From: Gillisia limnaea DSM 15749
Lineage (GTDB): Bacteria; Bacteroidota; Bacteroidia; Flavobacteriales; Flavobacteriaceae
NCBI RefSeq assembly: GCF_000243235.1
Contig: NZ_JH594606.1
Location: forward strand, 2,166,572 to 2,230,571
Direction of reading: 5' to 3'
DNA length: 64,000 bases
Shown here piece by piece: positions 53,762-62,805 of this stretch. The position numbers and the translations under genes were made by a program. Below the pieces are notes generated by a model. The model was not told where the DNA came from. It searched no databases and worked only from the letters and a program-made list of their open reading frames with translations. Within the stretch, counting starts at the first letter, position 1; each line of letters opens with the position of its first letter.

Positions 53762-55453
53762 GTGTGCGGAATTGTTTGTGCGTTTGAATTAAAGGAAACC
53801 TCTGAAACACTTAGGCCCCAGCTGTTGAGCATGGCCAAATGTCTGCGCCACCGCGGCCCGGACTGGAGTGGGATCTATAGCAACGAAAAAGCCATTTTGG
53901 CCCATGAACGTTTGGCGATTGTAGATCCTACCTCAGGGAAACAACCTTTGTTAAGCGAAGATAAAAACCTGGTTTTGTCTGCCAATGGCGAAATATATAA
54001 TCACCAGGCTTTGCGAAAACAGTTTGAAGGAAAATATCATTTTCAAACCAAGTCTGATTGTGAAGTGATCCTGGCTCTGTACCAGGAAAAGGGAACTAAA
54101 TTCCTTGATGAACTCAACGGGATTTTCGGCTTTGCATTGTATGATGTGGAGAAGGATGAATATCTAATAGCCCGCGACCATATGGGGATCATTCCCCTAT
54201 ACATAGGCTGGGACCAAAACGGAACTTTTTATGTCGCTTCAGAATTGAAAGCGCTGGAAGGACATTGTACCAAAATAGAATTATTTCCTCCGGGGCACTA
54301 TTTGTCCAGCAAAGAAGAAGGGTATCAACGGTGGTATACCCGGGACTGGATGGATTATGACAATGTTAAGGATAATGAGACCAGTATTGCTAAACTTCGG
54401 GAAGCCCTGGAAGCATCTGTGCACCGTCAGTTAATGAGTGACGTGCCTTACGGGGTGTTGCTTTCCGGCGGACTCGATTCTTCAATAACTTCAGCCTTGG
54501 CAAAAAAATATTCGGATAAACGAATTGAAAGCGGAGATACCGATGCGGCCTGGTGGCCAAGATTGCACTCTTTTGCTACCGGACTGGAAGGTTCCCCCGA
54601 TCTTGCTGCTGCTAGAAAAGTAGCCGACTATTTGGATACGGTACATCACGAAATAAAATTTACAATTCAGGAAGGTATTGATGCTATTAAGGATGTTGTT
54701 TATCAACTTGAAACCTATGATGTAACCACCATCCGGGCTTCTACTCCAATGTATTTAATGGCGCGTGCTATTAAAGCGATGGGAATAAAAATGGTGCTTT
54801 CGGGAGAAGGTGCCGATGAGATCTTTGGAGGATATCTATATTTTCATAAAGCACCTAATGCAAAAGAATTTCACGAAGAAACCGTGAGGAAGCTCGATAA
54901 GTTGCATCAATATGACTGCCTGAGGGCAAATAAATCCCTTGCTGCCTGGGGAATTGAAGGAAGAGTGCCTTTTCTTGATAAGGAATTTATGGATGTGGCC
55001 ATGAGGATCAATCCGCAGGAGAAAATGATCAATGGGGAGCGTATGGAAAAATGGATCTTACGGAAAGCTTTTGAAGATTACCTTCCAGCTAGTGTGGCCT
55101 GGAGACAAAAGGAGCAGTTTTCAGATGGGGTTGGCTATAGCTGGATAGATACCTTAAAAGAAATGGTAAATACCCAGGTGAGCGATGAACAATTAAAAAA
55201 TGCTCATTTCAAATTCCCTGTTCAGCCACCCAGGAGCAAAGAAGAATTTTTTTACAGAGCTGTTTTTACGGAGCATTTTCCCAGCGATGCCGCCGCACTT
55301 TCTGTTCCTTCGGTAGCTTCGGTTGCCTGCAGCACACCAACAGCATTGGAGTGGGATGAATCTTTCAGGAATTTGAATGACCCTTCAGGAAGAGCAGTGG
55401 CAAACGTGCATTCTGAAGCTTATAAAAAAGAAGGAAAAGCTGCAGCTCTATAA
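53762..55453 (+). CDS. asnB: Asparagine synthetase B (glutamine-hydrolysing)
   Basis: 563 residues. The N-terminal glutaminase domain begins M-CGIVCAFEL, with the nucleophile Cys after the initiator, RHRGPDWSG, ERLAIVD and SANGEIYNHQ. The C-terminal synthetase domain has LLSGGLDSSITSALA (PP-loop), LSGEGADEIFGGYLYFHKAPN, and EGRVPFLDKEFMDVAMR. GTG is the start codon because the Cys must be residue 2. The gene is followed by a strong terminator. The length is the usual one for the family. Confidence 0.96.
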   Translation: MCGIVCAFELKETSETLRPQLLSMAKCLRHRGPDWSGIYSNEKAILAHERLAIVDPTSGKQPLLSEDKNLVLSANGEIYNHQALRKQFEGKYHFQTKSDCEVILALYQEKGTKFLDELNGIFGFALYDVEKDEYLIARDHMGIIPLYIGWDQNGTFYVASELKALEGHCTKIELFPPGHYLSSKEEGYQRWYTRDWMDYDNVKDNETSIAKLREALEASVHRQLMSDVPYGVLLSGGLDSSITSALAKKYSDKRIESGDTDAAWWPRLHSFATGLEGSPDLAAARKVADYLDTVHHEIKFTIQEGIDAIKDVVYQLETYDVTTIRASTPMYLMARAIKAMGIKMVLSGEGADEIFGGYLYFHKAPNAKEFHEETVRKLDKLHQYDCLRANKSLAAWGIEGRVPFLDKEFMDVAMRINPQEKMINGERMEKWILRKAFEDYLPASVAWRQKEQFSDGVGYSWIDTLKEMVNTQVSDEQLKNAHFKFPVQPPRSKEEFFYRAVFTEHFPSDAAALSVPSVASVACSTPTALEWDESFRNLNDPSGRAVANVHSEAYKKEGKAAAL

Positions 55454-55482
55454 GTGGAATAAATGCAAAACTTCAAAAATAC

Positions 55483-55525
55483 AAACCTCACAATACTGAA
55501 ACTTCAGTCTTGTGAGGTTTTTTTT
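55483..55525. terminator. Bidirectional terminator between asnB and the YraN gene
   Basis: AAACCTCACAA (55483-55493) pairs with TTGTGAGGTTT (55510-55520), followed by a T-run. The inner part ACTGAA/TTCAGT extends the stem. It serves asnB, and the YraN gene ends next to it. Confidence 0.85.
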
Positions 55526-55889
55526 ATATTCCAAAATGTAAAAAAGCATCTTCCAAATGTTCTATTTTGGTGCCGGCTTTGTTTTTAATAATGCCCATAA
55601 TATCAAAACGTACCTGTACATCCATATTATGATGGGTAACAAAATGATCAACCGCTTTTACCATCCGCTGAATTTGTTTTGCTTTTAAAAATTCCTGCGG
55701 ACTTCCAAAATCCGGGGTGCTTCGGGTTTTTACTTCGATTATGGCCAGGACATTTACTTTTCGTGCGATGATATCTACTTCCGCTTTTTGATATTTGAAG
55801 TTTCTGGCAACAATTTTATATCCTTTCTTCAGAAGAAATTCTACTGCAAGATCCTCTCCTTTTTTACCTAGTTCATTGTGTGCCGCCAT
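55524..55889 (-). CDS. yraN: YraN-family (UPF0102) endonuclease-like protein
   Basis: 121 residues with the PDDEXK-type restriction-endonuclease-like fold: AAHNELGKKGEDLAVEFLLKKGY at the N-terminus, the active-site motif EVDIIARKVNVLAIIEVKTR (Asp, then EVK) and GSPQEFLKAKQIQR. The family is near universal in bacteria and is related to Holliday-junction resolvases. Its function is uncharacterised. It is monocistronic. Confidence 0.92.
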   Translation of the reverse strand: MAAHNELGKKGEDLAVEFLLKKGYKIVARNFKYQKAEVDIIARKVNVLAIIEVKTRSTPDFGSPQEFLKAKQIQRMVKAVDHFVTHHNMDVQVRFDIMGIIKNKAGTKIEHLEDAFLHFGI

Positions 55890-55998
55890 ATTTCGCTTTT
55901 ATGAATCCTAATGCCATTTTGTGAGGAAATGATCAAAAGTACTTAATGTTAAGTAAATTGGTTGTGGGGGATATTACCTAGTTTTGTCGCTTCTTTGG

Positions 55999-56574
55999 TT
56001 AGTTTTTATAGATTAGGGTTTGCACTTTAAGATTTAATGCTACTATTTCTTCCGCGGAAGCTTTTACGATATGATCTCCATAAAATTTGGTTTTCGGTTC
56101 TTTTTCGGGAGCGAGGAATATCCGCAAATTGCTGTTTTCAAGTTCGCCGTCATTCCACACTACTGCACCGCTGTAGTCCCATCCAAACCCATAGAATGAG
56201 ATTGGTTTGCTGTTTAGCTGGTTTAATTGGTTAAAGGTGGTTCCAATTCCAATTCCCGTAGCGGATTTCCAATTTCCTTTATCGTTAAACCGGATATCGT
56301 TTATTACCGTTCGTTCTTCATCTTTCCAGGTAATTTCCAGGTGGTTGGGAGTGTCCGGGAATAAAATACAATAAGGCCTTTCTTCTGTGTCTTCTTCATA
56401 AATACCTGTTGCTTCCTTTATATTGGCATCCGGATAACGGTTTTTTATATCTTCAGAAGTTAATTTGATAAGATCTTCAATCACAAATCTGTCAGCAGAG
56501 GCCGCTAAAGGTTCTTTAACAGTTTTACAGGATGCCAGGCTCAACACTGTGAGCAGCAGAAATAAATTTTTCAT
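55999..56574 (-). CDS. Lipoprotein, unknown function
   Basis: 191 residues. The N-terminus FLLLTVLSLASCKTVKEP has a lipobox with Cys at residue 16. The rest is beta-rich, with the repeated IGIGTTFNQLNQLNSKPISFYGFGWDYSGAVV region. This resembles a DUF family often seen as a lipoprotein of Bacteroidota, but I cannot name it. It is probably attached to the outer membrane. No neighbour suggests a role. Confidence 0.75.
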   Translation of the reverse strand: MKNLFLLLTVLSLASCKTVKEPLAASADRFVIEDLIKLTSEDIKNRYPDANIKEATGIYEEDTEERPYCILFPDTPNHLEITWKDEERTVINDIRFNDKGNWKSATGIGIGTTFNQLNQLNSKPISFYGFGWDYSGAVVWNDGELENSNLRIFLAPEKEPKTKFYGDHIVKASAEEIVALNLKVQTLIYKN

Positions 56575-56693
56575 TGGTTAAGTTTGGATAAATTTAGACA
56601 GAATTCCCATACAGAAACTGTCTTTTGCAAGATTTTAACTTGTACTATTTAGCAGATGCTTACCTTTACGGACTCAAAAAATTTCAGGAATAA

Positions 56694-58781
56694 ATGAACA
56701 CCACTACACAACGATATACCATTACCGCAGCATTGCCTTATACAAACGGGCCTATACACATTGGACATTTAGCAGGTGTGTACGTTCCAGCCGATATTTA
56801 TGCACGGTTCTTAAGAATGCAGGGAAATGATGTGGCTTTTGTGTGCGGAAGCGATGAGCACGGAGTGGCAATCCCAATGAAAGCCAAAAAAGAAGGAATT
56901 TCTCCACAACAACTCATAGATAAGTACCACGCCATCATAAAGCAATCTTTTGTTGATTTTGGGGTGTCTTTTGATAATTATTCCAGAACTTCTGCTAAGA
57001 TCCATCAAGAAACAGCTTCCGGGATTTTCAGCAAACTATATAAAGATGGAAAGTTTATTGAAGAAACTACCCAGCAGCTTTACGATGCCGAGGCCGACCA
57101 ATTTCTTGCAGATCGTTTTGTAACGGGAACGTGTCCCAAATGCGGAAATGAAGAAGCTTATGGAGATCAATGTGAAAGCTGCGGTTCTTCCCTTAATGCC
57201 ACCGATCTTATCAATCCTAAATCGGCTATTTCTGGTGCAGTGCCTACTATGAAGGAGACAAGGCATTGGTTTTTACCGTTAGATCAATATGAAGACTGGC
57301 TTAAGGAATGGATCCTCGTGGGGCACAAAAAGGACTGGAAAGTAAATGTATACGGGCAGGTGAAATCCTGGATAGATGAAGGCCTGAAACCCCGTGCCGT
57401 AACGCGCGATCTCGATTGGGGAATTCCCGTGCCGGTTGAAGGTGCAGAGGGGAAGGTACTTTATGTATGGTTTGATGCTCCAATTGGATACATCTCCTCT
57501 ACAAAAGAATGGGCAGAGCGGGAAGGAAAGAACTGGGAGGATTACTGGAAAGCAAAAGATACCAAACTTGTTCATTTTATAGGAAAGGATAACATCGTTT
57601 TTCATTGTATTATTTTCCCCATTATTTTAAAAGCAGAAGGAAGTTATATTTTGCCGGAGAATGTTCCTGCAAATGAATTTTTAAACCTGGAAGGAAAGAA
57701 GCTTTCCACCTCTAAAAATTGGGCGGTCTGGTTGCATGAATACCTTGAAGATTTTCCCGGCCAGCAAGATGTGCTCAGGTACGTTTTAACAGCCAATGCT
57801 CCGGAAACAAAGGATAACGATTTTACCTGGAAAGATTTTCAGGCCAGAAATAACAATGAACTGGTCGCTGTTTTTGGGAATTTTATCAATAGAGTAGTGG
57901 TTCTTACAGATAAGTATTACGAAGGAGAAGTTCCTTCTCCCGGAGTTTATTCTGAAGTGGATGAACAAACCCTGGCTACTTTAAGAGCATATCCTGCGGT
58001 AATTGCAAGTTCCATTCAGAAATACCGATTCCGGGAAGCACAAGGAGAATTGATGAACCTGGCACGACTTGGAAATAAATATCTGGCAGATGAAGAGCCG
58101 TGGAAAGTTATTAAAACCGATGAAGAACGGGTGAAAACCGTTATGTATGTAGCTTTACAAATAGCTTCAGCCCTTGCAACCTTAAGCGAACCATTTTTGC
58201 CGTTCACCTCAGCAAAACTGAAAAAGATATTGAATATGGAACAGGAAAGTGTTGCTTCGCCTGGAAAAGAAGCAACCTTATGGGATGAGATCTCAACCAA
58301 AGAGGGATTGCTTTTATCCGGACATAAAATAGGAAAAGCCGAATTGCTTTTCAGCAAAATCGAGGATGAACAAATTCAGGAACAATTGGAAAAACTAGAA
58401 GTTACCAAAGCTGCGAACGAAGCAGAAAATAAAAGAATGGAACCACAAAAGGAGACCGCTACATTCGAGGATTTCTCAAAAATGGACCTGCGAACAGGAA
58501 CCATCGTGGAAGCCACAAAGATGCCAAAAGCCAATAAGCTACTCGTGTTAAAGATTGATACAGGTTTGGATATTAGAACGATTGTTTCCGGGATCGCTGA
58601 AAGTTTTAAGCCGGAGGAAATTATTGGTAAAAAAGTAACAGTGCTGGTGAATCTTGCTCCAAGAAAATTACGTGGTGTCGAAAGTCAGGGAATGATCCTG
58701 ATGACCGAAGATGCTCAGGGAAAACTGGTGTTTTTGAATCCTGATACCAATGGGGTTGAGAACGGAACGGTAATCTCTTAG
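56694..58781 (+). CDS. metG: Methionyl-tRNA synthetase with C-terminal tRNA-binding domain
   Basis: 695 residues, class I. HIGH motif is [12 protein letters not shown]. The zinc-binding domain has four Cys ([18 protein letters not shown]). The KMSKS-type loop is KLSTSKNW. The anticodon-binding domain lies at about 390-560, and the C-terminal tRNA-bind domain ([20 protein letters not shown]) spans about 590-695. That domain is typical of Bacteroidota and E. coli forms. The gene stops directly before a run of palindromic repeats. Confidence 0.97.
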   Translation: MNTTTQRYTITAALPYTNGPIHIGHLAGVYVPADIYARFLRMQGNDVAFVCGSDEHGVAIPMKAKKEGISPQQLIDKYHAIIKQSFVDFGVSFDNYSRTSAKIHQETASGIFSKLYKDGKFIEETTQQLYDAEADQFLADRFVTGTCPKCGNEEAYGDQCESCGSSLNATDLINPKSAISGAVPTMKETRHWFLPLDQYEDWLKEWILVGHKKDWKVNVYGQVKSWIDEGLKPRAVTRDLDWGIPVPVEGAEGKVLYVWFDAPIGYISSTKEWAEREGKNWEDYWKAKDTKLVHFIGKDNIVFHCIIFPIILKAEGSYILPENVPANEFLNLEGKKLSTSKNWAVWLHEYLEDFPGQQDVLRYVLTANAPETKDNDFTWKDFQARNNNELVAVFGNFINRVVVLTDKYYEGEVPSPGVYSEVDEQTLATLRAYPAVIASSIQKYRFREAQGELMNLARLGNKYLADEEPWKVIKTDEERVKTVMYVALQIASALATLSEPFLPFTSAKLKKILNMEQESVASPGKEATLWDEISTKEGLLLSGHKIGKAELLFSKIEDEQIQEQLEKLEVTKAANEAENKRMEPQKETATFEDFSKMDLRTGTIVEATKMPKANKLLVLKIDTGLDIRTIVSGIAESFKPEEIIGKKVTVLVNLAPRKLRGVESQGMILMTEDAQGKLVFLNPDTNGVENGTVIS

Positions 58782-59204
58782 GTCTCGACTCCGCCCGACC
58801 AGTCCATTGTTTTGTCTCCCCGAGCGGAGTCGAGGGGTATTTGTCAGGAAGGATTTCACTTTCAAGAATAGGGCTCGACTCCGCTCGACCTGACAACGTT
58901 TTATCTCCAGGAGTTGAGGAGTTGGAAGTACAGCAGAGAAATTAGGTTAAAAAATTTATTATCATCTTTGCCTGACCAGTCGATTGTTTTGTCTCCCCGA
59001 GCGGAGTCGAGGGGTTATTTGTCAAGAAGGATTTCACTTTCAGGAATAGGGCGCGACTCCGCTCGACCTGACAACGTTTTATCTAACCGAGTTGAGTAGT
59101 TGGTAGTGCAGCCGAAAAAAATTTATTCTCATCTTTGCCCGACCTGACAATTGTTTGTCTCCCCGAGCGGAGTCGAGTGGGTCTGTTGGAAATCAAGATA
59201 TCTT
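58782..59204. repeat. Palindromic repeat cluster upstream of the GIY-YIG gene
   Basis: Repeated palindromes of the GGTCTCGACTCCGCTCGACC / CCCGAGCGGAGTCGAGGGG type fill 423 bp between metG and the GIY-YIG gene. 58874-59050 (177 bp) is perfectly repeated at 59528-59704 downstream of the gene. The last palindrome ends about 25 bp before the ATG of the gene. Confidence 0.9.
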
Positions 59205-59525
59205 ATGAAACGCTATTATGTTTACATACTTGAATGTTCAGATAAGCTGTTTTATACGGGAATAACAAATAATATCTCACGAAGAATTGAAGAGCACAAT
59301 TCGGGGCTAAATAAAAATAGTTTTACATATAAAAGAAGACCGGTTATTTTAAAATTCTATCAGGAATTTAACGATGTGGTTCACGCAATTTATTTTGAAA
59401 AGAAGATTAAGAATTGGAGTGCAAACAAAAAAAGAGCATTGATTGAAGGGGAATATAATTTACTAAAGATTCTTGCAGAATGTAAAAATATGTCTCATTA
59501 TAAATTTAAACCAGGGAGAGAATAG
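59205..59525 (+). CDS. GIY-YIG endonuclease-family protein within repeats
   Basis: 106 residues. A single GIY-YIG domain: YYVYILECSDKLFYTGITNNISRRIEEHN, with LFYTGI in place of YIG, the Arg of the active site in SRRIEEHN, and the helix KIKNWSANKKRALIEG. The chosen start is the ATG of MKRYYVYILE. An upstream in-frame start at 59151 would include repeat sequence. The gene lies between palindromic repeats, with the same 177-bp block before and after. Isolated GIY-YIG proteins occur in many Flavobacteriaceae; their function is not known, and DNA cleavage is inferred from the fold. Confidence 0.86.
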   Translation: MKRYYVYILECSDKLFYTGITNNISRRIEEHNSGLNKNSFTYKRRPVILKFYQEFNDVVHAIYFEKKIKNWSANKKRALIEGEYNLLKILAECKNMSHYKFKPGRE

Positions 59526-59850
59526 GTCTCGACTCCGCTCGACCTGACAACGTTTTATCTCCAGGAGTTGAGGAGTTGGAAGTACAGCAGAGAAATTAGG
59601 TTAAAAAATTTATTATCATCTTTGCCTGACCAGTCGATTGTTTTGTCTCCCCGAGCGGAGTCGAGGGGTTATTTGTCAAGAAGGATTTCACTTTCAGGAA
59701 TAGGTCTCGACTCCGCTCGACCTGACAACGTTTTATCTCCAGGAGTCGAGGGGTATTTGTCAAGAAGGATTTCACTTTCAAGGGTAGGTCCCGACTCCGC
59801 TCGACCAGACAGAAGCCAAATTATTTAAGTCAATTTTATTCCGCTCGACC
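59526..59850. repeat. Palindromic repeat cluster downstream of the GIY-YIG gene
   Basis: A perfect copy of the upstream 177-bp block (59528-59704), followed by further palindromes, starts right at the GIY-YIG stop. It is about 325 bp long in total. A rearranged fragment continues to about 59860. Direct repeats enclose one gene. Confidence 0.9.
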
Positions 59851-59879
59851 TGACAGAGACTCAATTAGAATAATAAAAA

Positions 59880-60782
59880 ATGCTCAAAATCGCTTATCAC
59901 GCTATCTTTAAACATCCTTTGCCGGAAGGTCACCGGTTCCCGATGGAAAAATATGAGTTGTTGCCAAAACAGTTGCTTCACGAAGGAAGCTGCACTGAAG
60001 CAAATTTCTTTGAGCCCGAAATGCCGGAAGAAGCTGCTATTCTCGCGGTGCATGATGAAAATTATTTCCGGTCCTTACAGGATTTAAGTTTAGATAAACG
60101 GGCAGAAAGAAAAATTGGTTTTCCGCTCTCAGAAGCATTGGTAAGCCGGGAGCAAATCATTGCCGATGGCACAATAAAAGCCAGTGAATTTGCTTTGCAA
60201 TATGGAATTGCTATGAATATAGCTGGCGGAACCCATCACGCCTATACTAATCACGGGGAAGCATTTTGTTTACTAAACGATCAGGCCATTGCGGCCAGAT
60301 ACCTTCAGAAAAATAAATTAGCTAAAAAAATTTTGATTGTAGATCTGGATGTGCACCAGGGAAATGGTACAGCAGAAATCTTTGCAAATGATGATTCGGT
60401 ATTTACGTTTTCAATTCACGGCAGGAACAACTATCCTTTTAAAAAAGAACATTCAGATTTAGATATTGCAATGCCCGATGGAACCGGAGATAAAGAATAT
60501 TTAAAAATCTTAAAGGACACTCTTCCAAAGCTGATTGAACAACAGCAGCCAAATTTTATTTTTTATCTAAGCGGAGTAGATATTCTTTCAACCGATAAAC
60601 TTGGAAAACTTGGTTGCACCCCTGAAGGATGTAAAGAGCGGGATCGTTTCGTTTTACAACTTTTGAAAAATTCGAAAATACCCGTTGAGGTGAGTATGGG
60701 TGGTGGTTATTCTCCGGATATTAAAACTATTATTGAAGCTCATGCGAATACCTATAGAATGGCCCAGGAGATATATTTTTAA
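59880..60782 (+). CDS. Histone-deacetylase-family protein (acetylpolyamine/acetoin type)
   Basis: 300 residues. The arginase/deacetylase fold with metal ligands VDLDVHQGNGTAEIF (Asp, His) and the active-site His pair in AGGTHHAYTNHGEAFCLLND. VSMGGGYSPDIKTI is at the C-terminus. Bacterial members deacetylate acetylated polyamines, acetoin-related molecules or lysines, and the real substrate is unknown. No promoter motif was clear. Repeats precede it directly. Confidence 0.9.
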   Translation: MLKIAYHAIFKHPLPEGHRFPMEKYELLPKQLLHEGSCTEANFFEPEMPEEAAILAVHDENYFRSLQDLSLDKRAERKIGFPLSEALVSREQIIADGTIKASEFALQYGIAMNIAGGTHHAYTNHGEAFCLLNDQAIAARYLQKNKLAKKILIVDLDVHQGNGTAEIFANDDSVFTFSIHGRNNYPFKKEHSDLDIAMPDGTGDKEYLKILKDTLPKLIEQQQPNFIFYLSGVDILSTDKLGKLGCTPEGCKERDRFVLQLLKNSKIPVEVSMGGGYSPDIKTIIEAHANTYRMAQEIYF

Positions 60783-60868
60783 TCCCAAAATCGGGTTGAA
60801 TTTACTGACTAAGAAAGGAGAAAACATCCAGCATTTTTTGCCTTCGTGAAGAACTCCTCAAAAATTAA

Positions 60869-60898
60869 GTGCTCCTGGAAAATAGCTTCCCGGAGCAC
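60869..60898 (-). terminator. Likely terminator of ssb
   Basis: GTGCTCC (60869-60875) pairs with GGAGCAC (60892-60898), extended by GGAA/TTCC inside. On the minus strand a T-rich stretch follows. It lies between the convergent deacetylase and ssb genes. Confidence 0.5.
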
Positions 60899-60957
60899 CT
60901 AATGAATGTTTTGCAATCCCTATTTTAGATACCGTCATAAAGAATAAGCATTTACGC

Positions 60958-61290
60958 TTATTTACCCATCAAAAGCAACTCGTTACATACAATTTCTGTA
61001 ATGTAGCGTTTGTGGCCGTCCTTGTCCTCATAACTGCGGGAGGTAAGTTTTCCTTCTATGCCCACTTCTTTTCCTTTTGGAACATAATTTTCGATAAGTT
61101 CGGCGGTTTTGCCCCAGGCAATAATATTGTGCCATTGAGTGTCTGTGATCTTTTCGCCTTTGGAGTTTTTGTACGACTCATTAGTAGCGATGGAGAATTT
61201 TGCCAGTTTTTTACCGGATTCAAGATTCATGATTTCAGGCTCGTTTCCTACGTGGCCAATCAATTGTACTTTGTTTCTTAAAGTGCTCAT
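60958..61290 (-). CDS. ssb: Short single-stranded-DNA-binding protein
   Basis: 110 residues. The OB-fold SSB core has MSTLRNKVQLIGHVGNEPEI, ATNESYKNSKGEKI and WGKTAELIENYVPKGKEVGIEGKL. The usual acidic C-terminal tail (DDDIPF-like) for protein recruitment is absent and the protein ends at the core. So it is probably an accessory SSB, not the main one. It is monocistronic on the minus strand. Confidence 0.88.
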   Translation of the reverse strand: MSTLRNKVQLIGHVGNEPEIMNLESGKKLAKFSIATNESYKNSKGEKITDTQWHNIIAWGKTAELIENYVPKGKEVGIEGKLTSRSYEDKDGHKRYITEIVCNELLLMGK

Positions 61291-61647
61291 AACGATAGAA
61301 TTTATTGCAGTTGAAAATCATTGGTTCATTTCAACAGGACAAACTTATAGCAGGCACTTAGGCTTATTCGGTTGTGAAGGGTTTGTTTTCGTTTACTTTC
61401 GTTTGTAAGCGTTTGTTGTCGGTTAAAGGTTTGATAATCTGATTTTTTTAAACTGGTTTTTCACAATGTTCAGCGAAAGTCTGGATGTTTTCAAAAAAGC
61501 AAAGACGTGAAAAAGCTCTTAAGCCCAACAGTTACGATTAAAGCAAGTTTCGGGAGTAGGGACTGGCACTTATTGGATTATCCAATTTATTTCTTAGGAT
61601 TCTAAATTACATTTTTTCAACAAAACTCGTTATTTGCGATAACCCAC
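61291..61647. other. Intergenic region between ssb and the PIN toxin gene
   Basis: 357 bp without a gene. Upstream of ssb (about 61380-61415) CGTTT occurs three times within 35 bp, possibly part of the ssb promoter. Nothing else was recognised. Confidence 0.3.
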
Positions 61648-62070
61648 TTAGCTACTGGCGGTACCCTTTAAAAAGGTTTCAGGAGTCATTACAGCTAATT
61701 CGCTTTTTTTATAATCTTTTATATCCCTGGTGAGGACAATACTTATTTTACCATTTTTAATAGCTGAAAAATTTTGTATTGCGTCTTCAAAATCTTTAAA
61801 ATCGGAGTTTAAAGAATCAAGAACTACTTCTTTATCTATTTTTAAAACATCAATAATAGTCAGTAATTGTTTTATTTTTTCAATTACGATTTCGTGTTTT
61901 GCTGTTTTCCTTAGTAAATAATATACGTTACAAACAATTACCGGAGTTATAAATCCTTTTAACTTATTTTCTTCGCATAAGTTTAGAATAGCTGTAGTAA
62001 ATTCTGCGAAGGGTTCTCTGTCAAAGAAAAAATCTAAAATGACATCGGTATCAATAAGAACATTTTCCAT
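61648..62070 (-). CDS. PIN-domain toxin (VapC-like)
   Basis: 140 residues, PIN-fold ribonuclease. Conserved acidic residues are in MENVLIDTDVILDFFFDREPF (Asp8 region), DFKDFEDAIQ, and TRDIKDYKKSELAVMTPETFL. Its ATG overlaps the antitoxin stop by one base (TAATG), giving translational coupling. It probably cleaves RNA, and the target is unknown. It forms a type II toxin-antitoxin pair with the upstream gene. Confidence 0.9.
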   Translation of the reverse strand: MENVLIDTDVILDFFFDREPFAEFTTAILNLCEENKLKGFITPVIVCNVYYLLRKTAKHEIVIEKIKQLLTIIDVLKIDKEVVLDSLNSDFKDFEDAIQNFSAIKNGKISIVLTRDIKDYKKSELAVMTPETFLKGTASS

Positions 62071-62321
62071 TATAGATATTTTTCTTCTAAACGGTTTCTA
62101 AGTTCTTTTTCGTAGTCCATATTTTTGGGCATTTTGAAAGATCCTTTCAAAGATTTCACTATAGGATTCAGTTTTTTACCCTTTTGTTTTTGTTCTTCTT
62201 TTGTAAGCGCTTTTAAATAGTTTTCGATAATATCTGAAAGACTTTGATTTTTTTCTTTAGCGTAATTTTTTGCCCTTTTTATGATTTCTTGTTCTATTGT
62301 TAATGTGAGTTTAGTATTCAT
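62070..62321 (-). CDS. Antitoxin of the PIN toxin (DUF6364-type, ribbon-helix-helix-like)
   Basis: 83 residues. The N-terminal strand-helix-helix MNTKLTLTIEQEIIKRAKNYAKEKNQSLSDIIENYL is typical of ribbon-helix-helix antitoxins. The C-terminal basic part should bind the toxin. ATG at 62321 is chosen rather than the GTG codon before it. A palindrome upstream (62374-62404) is probably its operator. Confidence 0.85.
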   Translation of the reverse strand: MNTKLTLTIEQEIIKRAKNYAKEKNQSLSDIIENYLKALTKEEQKQKGKKLNPIVKSLKGSFKMPKNMDYEKELRNRLEEKYL

Positions 62322-62373
62322 CACTTTTCAATTGAAAGTTATAAGGACAAAAATAAAGAAGAATTTCATTTAT

Positions 62374-62404
62374 ACGTGTTATTTTTTAATTATTAACACG
62401 TGTT
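62374..62404 (-). promoter_or_regulatory. Palindromic operator candidate of the PIN toxin-antitoxin genes
   Basis: ACGTGTTA (62374-62381) and TAACACGT (62394-62401) form a perfect 8-bp-arm palindrome. AACACGTGTT (62395-62404) is itself a palindrome. They lie 50-80 bp upstream of the antitoxin start. Confidence 0.5.
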
Positions 62405-62805
62405 GCAATCCGCTTGTCGCTAACTGTGGCTTTAATTTCCTTTTGGCCGCTCTTACCATTCGGGTAGTATTTCATCGAAATTCTGGATATTTCTTGCTTT
62501 GACTTATTTTATGAGCTTGCTTCGAGCTAACTGATTAATGAGCTCATATTTTAAGAATTTTATTTAAACACATAAGGCGTAAAATGATTATTGGTTTAAC
62601 CTCCATGTTTTGTTAAATATGTCTGTTTTATGATTAATCTCATAAAAGTTTGGATTAAGCAATCAGGCTGGATTCATTATTTTTAAGGTGTCCTTTATTT
62701 TTATGGGTTAACCCCAAAAATTTGCTTTCCCCAACTGCAAATTTGATTCTAAAGATTGGTTTTTACTTTTGAAATTATACAGAAATATTCATAATTGAAT
62801 TGAGA
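62405..62805. other. Spacer between the toxin-antitoxin genes and the P-type ATPase
   Basis: About 400 bp between divergent genes, with no coding sequence. It should hold the ATPase promoter, and no consensus box was noted. Nothing else was recognised. Confidence 0.3.

Noticed and set aside
58914-59099. Plus-strand frame repeated almost identically at 59568-59828
   Set aside because: Both are encoded by the palindromic repeats and have no protein-like features.
59151-59204. Upstream start of the GIY-YIG protein
   Set aside because: The added residues are encoded by the palindromic repeat and the conserved domain starts at the ATG at 59205.
58782-59850. Possible CRISPR-like array
   Set aside because: The repeats are palindromes with irregular spacing, no unique uniform spacers, and no cas genes.
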